Part shown: positions 1 through 4,362 of the stretch, piece after piece
Layout: each line of letters begins with the position of its first letter
Position numbering within the stretch: position 1 is the stretch's first letter
NCBI GenBank assembly: GCA_046726955.1
Contig: JBKPBQ010000286.1
Coordinates: 1 to 5,431 of the forward strand
Direction of reading: 5' to 3'
DNA from: CAVPGH01 sp046726955
GTDB lineage: Bacteria; Acidobacteriota; Vicinamibacteria; Fen-336
DNA: 5,431 bases
Translations under genes and position numbers: made by a program
The notes under the pieces: generated by a model
What the model saw: the letters and a program-made list of their open reading frames with translations, nothing else
Database searches by the model: none
What the model was told of the DNA's origin: nothing

Positions 1-54
1 GTCCCGGTCGGGCCTCGGGACGGAGGAATGTGCTACGAGGCCGTCTTCAACTGA
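1..54 (+). CDS. C-terminal end of a DUF6916-like protein (5' end outside the window)
   Basis: Only the last 17 codons are visible, in frame from base 1 to the TGA at 52-54. They read VPVGPRDGGMCYEAVFN. This tail aligns with the C-terminus of the neighbouring convergent gene (VPVG, then G, then YEA-FN; 10 identical residues with one gap), so the two are probably paralogues. From memory of the family, small DUF6916 proteins end in a phenylalanine-leucine-x-P-x-G strand followed by YEAVFN, which fits. The rest of the protein, including whether it has a signal peptide, lies off the left edge. The function is not known. The gene is too short here for codon statistics, so the call rests on the match to its neighbour. 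Confidence 0.7.
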   Translation, partial: VPVGPRDGGMCYEAVFN

Positions 55-63
55 GGGGTCGCG

Positions 64-483
64 TCAGAGGCGGTTGAAAGCCGCCTCGTAGAGCGGAGTA
101 GCGCCCTCCGCGCGGCCCACGGGCACGAGGAAGAGCGGGAACTCGCCGAGCGCGTCGTTGGTCACCGCGTAGGTGTCCTGGCCCAGAGGGGCACGGCGGG
201 GACCGCGGAAGACGGCGCGGAAGGCGCCGGGATGGCGCCTTCGACCGGCGAGCGCCGGGTCGGCGACTTCCACGAGCACGAGCCTCACGGGCCGCGCGTC
301 CTCGCGCTGCACCACGAAAGACGTATTCAACTGAGCCACGAGCTGCTCGCGTGTCGGGAGCAGCCCATCCTCTGCAGCTTCCATGGTTTGCGCCCGTCGA
401 ACCGCGGCTTGCGCCGCCTTTGGAAGCAGCAGGCCCACCCCCGCGATCGATCCCATCACCAGAAGCTCACGCCGAGTCGTCAT
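64..483 (-). CDS. Tat-exported DUF6916-like protein
   Basis: This 139-residue protein begins with a twin-arginine export signal. T3-R4-R5-E6-L7-L8-V9 matches the S/T-R-R-x-F/L-L-K pattern, a hydrophobic stretch covers about residues 9-20, and an AQA signal-peptidase site ends at residue 26. The folded mature protein of about 113 residues is therefore expected in the periplasm or outside the cell. The mature part shows a beta-rich pattern (valine- and leucine-rich strands, then FRGP, Y-V-T, LGEFPLFLVPVG, YEAAFN) that I associate with DUF6916, whose function is unknown. I chose the ATG at 483 because GGAAGGA lies 8 nt upstream (498-492) and the Tat motif follows at once. A GTG at 504 in the same frame would add seven residues but has no binding site. 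The gene converges on a probable paralogue ending at 54. The family call is from recall, while the Tat signal is directly visible. Confidence 0.8.
   Translation of the reverse strand: MTTRRELLVMGSIAGVGLLLPKAAQAAVRRAQTMEAAEDGLLPTREQLVAQLNTSFVVQREDARPVRLVLVEVADPALAGRRRHPGAFRAVFRGPRRAPLGQDTYAVTNDALGEFPLFLVPVGRAEGATPLYEAAFNRL
67..87. terminator. Hairpin at the convergent gene ends, possible weak terminator
   Basis: The bases GAGGCGGTT and AGCCGCCTC pair in a 9-bp stem (67-75 with 79-87, one G-T pair) around a GAA loop. The hairpin lies in the last codons of the leftward gene and 12 bp past the stop of the rightward gene, so it could block transcription from either side. Neither side has a T tract, so it is not a canonical intrinsic terminator. 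It could simply reflect the GC-rich codons for the glutamate, two alanines, arginine and leucine of the C-terminus. Confidence 0.3.
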
Positions 484-491
484 GACACGCG

Positions 492-498
492 TCCTTCC
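492..498 (-). promoter_or_regulatory. Ribosome binding site deciding the ATG at 483
   Basis: The minus strand reads GGAAGGA, followed by 8 nt and ATG. It is the clearest Shine-Dalgarno sequence in the window and favours the ATG at 483 over the upstream in-frame GTG at 504. Confidence 0.7.
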
Positions 499-532
499 GC
501 GCACTCGAAGGAGGGATGGGGCGCTACGAACT

Positions 533-562
533 ACCGTAGGGGATTTCCCCGAGGACTGTCAA
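533..562 (-). promoter_or_regulatory. Candidate sigma70-type promoter for the Tat-signal gene
   Basis: On the minus strand a perfect TTGACA (562-557) is followed by 18 nt and TACGGT (538-533), which keeps the T, A and final T of the -10 consensus. With 17 nt spacing the hexamer would be CTACGG. Initiation would fall near 526, giving a leader of about 43 nt before the ATG at 483. The spacer holds the dyad GGGGA-TT-TCCCC (539-550 on the plus strand), placed where a repressor or activator could act. The -35 element is strong and the -10 weak. No regulator is identifiable here. Confidence 0.45.
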
Positions 563-597
563 GGTTTCCGCTCACTCGGTCGCTGCCGGTTGTTCAA

Positions 598-622
598 GGG
601 TGCTTTTTCAGCGCCCTGCTAG
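598..622 (+). repeat. 25-nt hairpin repeat, copy A, upstream of the glycosyltransferase
   Basis: The sequence runs from GGGTGCT through the loop TTTTC to AGCGCCC and ends TGCTAG. Including the A at 597 and the T at 617, it folds into an 8-bp stem (597-604 with 610-617, one G-T pair) around a 5-nt loop. It matches the reverse complement of 4224-4248 at 22 of 25 positions, sharing the uninterrupted core TGCTTTTTCAGC. It ends 14 nt before the ATG at 637. There is no T tract after it, so a simple terminator is unlikely. Confidence 0.7.
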
Positions 623-636
623 ACTACCGCCTCCCC

Positions 637-1371
637 ATGCGCGCCTGCCTCGTCCTGCCCACCTACAACGAGGCGCCCAACCTGGAGCGGCTGGTCGCCG
701 CCGTGCGCGACCTGGGCCTGCCCCTCGACGTGCTCGTGGTGGACGACGCCTCGCCGGACGGCACGGGCCGCATCGCCGACGTGCTCGCCGACGGGCGATC
801 GGATCTCGCCGTGCTGCACCGGAGCGGGCGGCGAGGCTACGGAGAGGCACTCACCGACGGCTTTCGCGAGGCGCTCCGCCAGGGCGCTTCGGCCGTCCTC
901 ACCATGGACGTGGACTTCTCGCACGACCCGGCGACGATCCCGCGCCTGCTCGACGCCCTCGGGGAGGCGGACCTCGTGATCGGCTCGCGCTACGTCGAGG
1001 GCGGGGAGCTGCGGGCCTGGCCGCTGCACCGCCGGCTGCTGAGCGCGAGCGCCAACGCCTTCGTCCGCGTGCTCTTCGCGCTTCCCGCGAGCGACTGCAC
1101 GTCGGGATTTCGGGCCTACCGCCGGGCCGCCGTGGAGTCGATCCCCTGGGACGAGCTCCACTCGCAGGGCTACTCGTACCTGGTGGAGCTGCTCTACTGG
1201 ACGGTGCGGCGGCCCGCCTCGCGCGTGCGGGAGGTGCCGATCTGCTTCACGGAGCGGCGTGCCGGCAAGAGCAAGATGGGGCTCCGCGAGATCGTGGGCG
1301 GCGCCTTGAACCTGCTGTGGCTCCGGGCGCGTCTTCTCGCGGGAGCGGTCAGGACGCCGCCGCCGGCCTGA
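637..1371 (+). CDS. GT2 glycosyltransferase, polyprenol monophosphomannose synthase type (Dpm1-like)
   Basis: This 244-residue protein should move a sugar, most likely mannose from GDP-mannose, onto polyprenyl phosphate at the cytoplasmic face of the membrane. The product would then feed membrane (GT-C) transferases. Visible GT-A motifs, in order, are LPTYNEAPNLE (residues 7-17), the nucleotide-binding VVDDASPDGTG (34-44), the metal-binding MDVDFSHDP (90-98), IGSRYVEGG (115-123), DCTSGFRAYRR (153-163) and VPICFTERRAGKSKM (200-214). The last two are typical of the Dpm1 group. There is no C-terminal membrane pair, so this is the short soluble form. I chose the ATG at 637 because the conserved LPTYNE strand begins five residues later. 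The same frame is open upstream to 232, but that part is arginine- and histidine-rich and antisense to the Tat gene. No Shine-Dalgarno is visible; the upstream bases are CTACCGCCTCCCC. Its 3' end overlaps the membrane gene on the other strand by 23 bp. The sugar specificity (mannose versus glucose) is inferred. Confidence 0.88.
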   Translation: MRACLVLPTYNEAPNLERLVAAVRDLGLPLDVLVVDDASPDGTGRIADVLADGRSDLAVLHRSGRRGYGEALTDGFREALRQGASAVLTMDVDFSHDPATIPRLLDALGEADLVIGSRYVEGGELRAWPLHRRLLSASANAFVRVLFALPASDCTSGFRAYRRAAVESIPWDELHSQGYSYLVELLYWTVRRPASRVREVPICFTERRAGKSKMGLREIVGGALNLLWLRARLLAGAVRTPPPA

Positions 1372-2521
1372 CCCGGTTCCTGCGGGCGAGCACGGCCGCC
1401 TGCGCGGCGATCCAGAACGCCGCCATCACCGCCACCACGAGCAGGTTCGTGGGCTGGTACATGCTCATTCCGATCTCCAGGAAGCGCTGCTCGGCGAAGA
1501 AGAAGGCCTGGAGCAGGACGGCGAGCGAGAGCACCAGCGCCGCCGAGAAGCCCGTCTCCGCGACGAAGGCCCGCAGGTTCCGCAGCGCGGCGGGCACTAC
1601 CGCGGGCAGCGTGTAGGCCAGCTCACGCTCCGTGTTGTTCGCGATCATGAGCACGCCATAGAAGAACGCCACGTACGCGACCTCGTCGTAGTGGTCGCGG
1701 ATCCAGCTTAGGAGCCGCGCCGGCCAGAGGAGGAGCAAGGGAAAGAGGACGCCCAGCGATCCCACGGTGAGGACGTAGGGCTGGTTGTCGTCGCGGTGGC
1801 GCCAGCGGAAGCCCAGCGTCTCCTGGATCGACTCGAGGATGTCGTCCTTGGGATAGCACTGGATGAGGACGCGCAGGCCCACGAGAATGGCCATGGGCAG
1901 CGCGGCCACCGCCACCGTGCGCGCGAGTGCTGAAGGGAAGGGGCGGCCCGCGCGGATCATCCGCAGGAAGTAGTAGGGATAGACGGCCGCGTAGTTCTCG
2001 CGCACGAAGGCGGCGAGGATGCTGGGGACGTGGAGGGCGGCCGTCCATCCCCGCTCGATCAGGAGCAGGGCCAGCATGATCAGGAAGAGGCAGAGGGGGT
2101 CGGTCATCCAGTACTGGTACTCGTACCAGCGGACCGCACCCTGCGTGAGGCCGACGAGCGCGAGCCCGGCCACGCGCTCGGGGAGGGCGAAGCCGAGCGC
2201 GCCGAGGTAGAGCCAGAAGACGAAGAGGAAGCCGAAGAGCGAGACGTTCGTGAGGAGGTAGAAGGCGACGTTGAGGTCGAGGCCGAGGCGCACGAGGCCG
2301 CGCGCCATCGCGGGGACGAGGATGCGCCAGCAGTAGGTGGACTCCGTCGTGAGCTCCTGCCGGCCCTCCGCCCCGCGGGCCATCTCGATGTAGCGGTAGT
2401 GGTCGCGCTCCTTCACCTGCTTCGGCTTGTGCACGAAGCCGAGAGGCCGCGCCACGGAGAGGACGTTCAGGGCGAGGAGGAGGAGCGAGAGGAGGAGCCC
2501 GATCCGGGTCTCCGCCTTCAC
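1349..2521 (-). CDS. Polytopic membrane protein, possible GT-C-like glycosyltransferase
   Basis: This 390-residue integral membrane protein has about eight clear and two weaker transmembrane segments, near residues 7-27, 83-108, 113-132 (weak), 139-155, 160-180 (weak), 200-220, 248-272, 280-296, 326-344 and 358-380. Polar signatures that may be functional are DHYRYIEMARG (40-50) and YCWRILVP (63-70) in the first non-membrane loop, YWMTDP (137-142), RENYAAVYPYY (174-184) and NNTERELAY (295-303). A large first loop with acidic and arginine residues, followed by many helices, resembles GT-C transferases. I do not recognise a named family, so function stays open. The GTG at 2521 was chosen because it overlaps the TGA of the upstream nuclease as GTGA and is followed at once by the first hydrophobic helix. 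The same frame is open far upstream, to 3412, but there it is an arginine-rich shadow of the nuclease gene. Proximity to a Dpm1-type enzyme supports, but does not prove, a role in lipid-linked sugar transfer. Confidence 0.75.
   Translation of the reverse strand: MKAETRIGLLLSLLLLALNVLSVARPLGFVHKPKQVKERDHYRYIEMARGAEGRQELTTESTYCWRILVPAMARGLVRLGLDLNVAFYLLTNVSLFGFLFVFWLYLGALGFALPERVAGLALVGLTQGAVRWYEYQYWMTDPLCLFLIMLALLLIERGWTAALHVPSILAAFVRENYAAVYPYYFLRMIRAGRPFPSALARTVAVAALPMAILVGLRVLIQCYPKDDILESIQETLGFRWRHRDDNQPYVLTVGSLGVLFPLLLLWPARLLSWIRDHYDEVAYVAFFYGVLMIANNTERELAYTLPAVVPAALRNLRAFVAETGFSAALVLSLAVLLQAFFFAEQRFLEIGMSMYQPTNLLVVAVMAAFWIAAQAAVLARRNRVRPAAAS
2518..2521 (-). promoter_or_regulatory. GTGA stop-start overlap (translational coupling)
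   Basis: The minus strand reads GTGA: the GTG start of the membrane protein (2521-2519) overlaps the TGA stop of the nuclease (2520-2518). Only a weak purine run is seen upstream, so the membrane protein is probably made by ribosomes that have just finished the nuclease. The two would then be produced from one message in linked amounts. Confidence 0.75.
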
Positions 2522-3459
2522 GCGGTCGCGGTCCGCGCCGTCTGGGCCACCTCGGCGGGCCGCGGGAAGCAGAGCCGACGGAAGTTGCAGCGGCGGCAGA
2601 TCCGCGGGCGGTCGATCATGGGGAAGTCTTCGAGGCGGCCCCGGTTGGCCGCCGGGTCGAGGAGGAGCGCGCGCATGTTGCGGGCGCTCTTCGCGATGAA
2701 GTTGCGGGCGTGGTCCAGCTTCTTCGCGTTGACCGAGCGGCGCACGGCGCGCGGGATGGCCAGGTAGTTGAGCTCGGTGACGATCTCCCCGGGGTCGCCC
2801 ACCCAGCCCTGGGCCGCCGCGTAGAGCGCGTAGCCCGCCACCTGGATCTCGTTGAAGCGCCCCTCGCCGCGGCCCGTCTTCCAGTCCACGATCACCACGC
2901 GCCCGTCCGCGGCGCGGAAGGCGAGGTCCATGCGCAGGAACACCTCGACGTCGCCCACCGGGAAGGACACGAGGTCTTCGAGGGCGAGCCAGCGCTCGCG
3001 GCCCACCGCGAACGCCTCGCGCAGCGTCGCGCTCCGGAAGAAGCCGCGCAGCGAGCGCATGACGGTGTTGACGACGAGCCGCTTGTCCTCCTGGTCCACC
3101 GGCGTGCCGTACTCGTGCTCGAAGAGGCGGAAGGCGTCGGGCCCGGGCCCGCTCTCGCTCTCGCGCCAGTGCGCGAGCATGTCCGTGTGCACGGTGGCGC
3201 GGATCAAGGCCTCCTGCTCCTCCGGTGACGGCATGGCCGCGGTCGTCTTCAGGAAGCGCTCGATCGCGTCGTGCACGACGCTTCCCGCCCAGAGGGGAAG
3301 CGCGGAGAGCCGCTTCAACCGCTTGACCTCCGGGTCCTCGGGGGCGGCGTAGTAGGAGTAGTAGTACCGGCGCCGGCAGGTGGCGAACGTGTCGTGCCGC
3401 GAGGCCGACCACGAGAAGGGGTTCTCTATCGGGTTCTCCACCGGCCAGAACCCTATCAC
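2518..3459 (-). CDS. Stand-alone PD-(D/E)XK nuclease with Cas4/AddB-like Fe-S cysteines
   Basis: This 313-residue protein has the RecB-type nuclease fold (PDDEXK_1 style). Motifs in order are SASRHDTFATC (18-28), the histidine motif GSVVH (H63), the metal-binding aspartate in FLRMDLAF (D178), VDWKTG with D192 and K194, and the QxxxY motif IQVAGY (Q206, Y210). Four cysteines, C28 and then C288-x2-C291-x5-C297, match the [4Fe-4S] arrangement of AddB and Cas4 nucleases, where the cluster clamps the N- and C-terminal parts of the domain. All catalytic positions are intact, so an active DNA exonuclease or endonuclease is expected. There is no helicase domain, unlike full AddB (over 1000 residues). 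The GTG at 3459 lies 29 bp after the DUF2071 stop, with a GGGGGG run 2 nt upstream. The GTG at 3441 is an alternative, and longer frames are arginine-rich shadow sequence. The stop overlaps the next gene's GTG. No cas1 or cas2 is nearby, so a CRISPR role is not supported. Confidence 0.87.
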   Translation of the reverse strand: MIGFWPVENPIENPFSWSASRHDTFATCRRRYYYSYYAAPEDPEVKRLKRLSALPLWAGSVVHDAIERFLKTTAAMPSPEEQEALIRATVHTDMLAHWRESESGPGPDAFRLFEHEYGTPVDQEDKRLVVNTVMRSLRGFFRSATLREAFAVGRERWLALEDLVSFPVGDVEVFLRMDLAFRAADGRVVIVDWKTGRGEGRFNEIQVAGYALYAAAQGWVGDPGEIVTELNYLAIPRAVRRSVNAKKLDHARNFIAKSARNMRALLLDPAANRGRLEDFPMIDRPRICRRCNFRRLCFPRPAEVAQTARTATA

Positions 3460-3488
3460 GGCCCCCCGTCGGGACAGGTCATCCGGCC

Positions 3489-4223
3489 TCAGGGGAGCCT
3501 TCGTCCCGAGTACACGACGACCGGCGATCCCTCGGCGAGGAACGACGAGACGGGCGCTACGCGAAGGGCTTCCAGGAAAGGTGGGCCGTAGAAGCCGGCG
3601 ACGTCTCCCTGCAGCTCGGCGCTCGCCGCGGCGGCCACGCGCCACGGCGGGTGCTCGACCTTGTACTCCACCGTCCCCCCGTCGCGCTGTGCCGTGTATC
3701 CCCAGTAGTGCTCGATGACGAACTCCTCCTCGCTTCCGGCCGTCGGGAGCGCGAGCGGACCTCCCGCCGCGAGCCGGAGGCCCAGCTCCCGCCCCTCGTC
3801 GCGCCAATGATAGGCGACGGAGGAGACCCGGCGAGGATCCGCGGCCTCCCACTCGAGGCCGTGGCTCATGGGGAGGGCGACGTAGTTCTCGTTGTACAGC
3901 GCCCGCGCGGTGAAGGCGATGGCCGTCCGGGGCACGATCTCCTTCACGAACACGACGGCACGCCGCCAGCCGTCGGGGGCGTGCCGGCGCACGTAGAAGC
4001 GGAGGTTGACCTCCTCGAAGTTGCGGTGGAAGGGGATGGGAACGCCGAGCACGCTCGTCTCGAGGAACAGGAAGCCGACGAGGCTCACGTACGCTCGACC
4101 CTGCCAGAGGTCGAGCTCGGTCCCCCTGGGAACGAGCGGCGAAAGCGCAGCGGGCTCGACGACGTAGTTGAGGACGGCGACGTGGCGCCAGTGCGCGCGC
4201 AGGAAGGGCGAGGGCTCACCCAC
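3489..4223 (-). CDS. DUF2071 / YqjF-family protein
   Basis: This 244-residue protein matches the DUF2071 (YqjF-like, acetoacetate decarboxylase-related fold) family along its length. Signatures are FLRAHWRHVAVLNY (residues 7-20), PRGTELDLWQGRAYVSLVGF (32-51), the PIPFHRNFEEVNLRFYVRR block (about 61-79) and a central stretch in which Y-H-W and the E-H-Y-W-G-Y-T core are clear. Members are about 230-250 residues, so this one is full length. Their biochemical role is not established. The GTG at 4223 is the only usable start: the codon immediately before it in frame is TAG, contributed by the intergenic repeat, and the family's conserved FL-x-A-x-W begins six residues later. No Shine-Dalgarno is visible, and the start lies inside an 18-bp imperfect palindrome. 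The gene stands 29 bp upstream of the nuclease gene on the same strand, probably in one transcript. No functional link between them is evident. Confidence 0.87.
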   Translation of the reverse strand: MGEPSPFLRAHWRHVAVLNYVVEPAALSPLVPRGTELDLWQGRAYVSLVGFLFLETSVLGVPIPFHRNFEEVNLRFYVRRHAPDGWRRAVVFVKEIVPRTAIAFTARALYNENYVALPMSHGLEWEAADPRRVSSVAYHWRDEGRELGLRLAAGGPLALPTAGSEEEFVIEHYWGYTAQRDGGTVEYKVEHPPWRVAAAASAELQGDVAGFYGPPFLEALRVAPVSSFLAEGSPVVVYSGRRLP

Positions 4224-4234
4224 CTAGCTGGGTG
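4217..4234. repeat. Imperfect palindrome over the DUF2071 start codon
   Basis: CACCCA and TGGGTG form 6-bp arms around CCTAGC. Counting the centre, 16 of 18 positions are self-complementary. In the leftward transcript this would be a hairpin with a 6-nt loop that places most of the GTG start codon (4223-4221) in its stem. It could restrict initiation or be the binding site of a dimeric protein. Its right half is the end of the intergenic repeat. Confidence 0.45.
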
Positions 4235-4248
4235 CTGAAAAAGCAGCC
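4224..4248 (-). repeat. 25-nt hairpin repeat, copy B, abutting the DUF2071 start
   Basis: Read on the minus strand this runs from GGCTGCT through the loop TTTTC to AGCACCC and ends AGCTAG. It matches the copy upstream of the glycosyltransferase at 22 of 25 positions. It can form a 7-position stem with one mismatch around the same loop. Relative to its downstream gene it has the same orientation as copy A, and its final G touches the GTG start codon. Confidence 0.65.
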
Positions 4249-4360
4249 TTCGACAGCCGCGCGCGCCGCCGCCTCGGAATCAGCGTCTGCACGTGAAGCA
4301 CTTCTGCGAAGCTGCCGTCTGCGTCGCGCCGCGTGAGGACACTTTTCAGCACCCTGCTAG
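4224..4360. mobile_element. 137-bp MITE-like element with inverted ends (no coding capacity)
   Basis: The left end (4224-4241, CTAGCTGGGTGCTGAAAA) and the reverse complement of the right end (4343-4360) agree at 17 of 18 positions. The interior of about 100 bp is GC-rich and carries no convincing open frame or transposase. Both ends finish with the palindrome CTAG, which could be part of the inverted repeat or a 4-bp target duplication. The element fills the whole gap between the helicase-nuclease gene and the DUF2071 gene. A similar end occurs alone near 598-624, which argues for a dispersed family. A non-mobile structured intergenic repeat (REP/BIME-like) is an equally good reading. Confidence 0.55.
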
Positions 4361-4362
4361 AC
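4343..4362 (+). repeat. Right-end copy of the repeat, covering the helicase-nuclease stop codon
   Basis: TTTTCAGCACCCTGCTAGAC is identical to 605-624 at 19 of 20 positions, including the AC after CTAG. The 5' half of the hairpin is not preserved here, because the upstream bases are GAGGACAC, so this copy is an end without its stem partner. The TAG stop of the leftward helicase-nuclease gene (4359-4357) is made from the CTAG of this repeat. Confidence 0.65.

Noticed and set aside
597..617. Hairpin as an intrinsic terminator
   Set aside because: There is no T tract after the stem on either strand and no gene ends just before it on the plus strand.
620..625. TAGACT as a -10 hexamer for the glycosyltransferase, implying a nearly leaderless message
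   Set aside because: No acceptable -35 lies 16-18 nt upstream, and TTGTTC at 590-595 is 24 nt away. It is noted only because it falls in the repeat end.
232..636. N-terminal extension of the glycosyltransferase by 135 residues
   Set aside because: It is antisense to the Tat-signal gene and its promoter, has no family similarity, and the GT-A domain starts normally at the ATG at 637.
600..1616. Second rightward frame of about 338 residues and several leftward frames over the glycosyltransferase
   Set aside because: They are alanine- and arginine-rich shadows of the glycosyltransferase and membrane-protein genes, with no recognisable motif.
2522..3412. Very long leftward frame that would fuse about 297 residues to the N-terminus of the membrane protein
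   Set aside because: That part is arginine-, proline- and glycine-rich and lies over the nuclease gene in another frame. The nuclease frame carries intact motifs, so the extension is a high-GC shadow.
2518..3459. CRISPR-associated Cas4
   Set aside because: The cysteine pattern and nuclease motifs fit, but there is no cas1, cas2 or repeat array in the window and the protein is longer than a typical Cas4.
3460..3852. N-terminal extension of the nuclease by 131 residues
   Set aside because: It is low-complexity arginine-rich sequence overlapping the conserved DUF2071 coding frame. The nuclease motifs begin only after the GTG at 3459.
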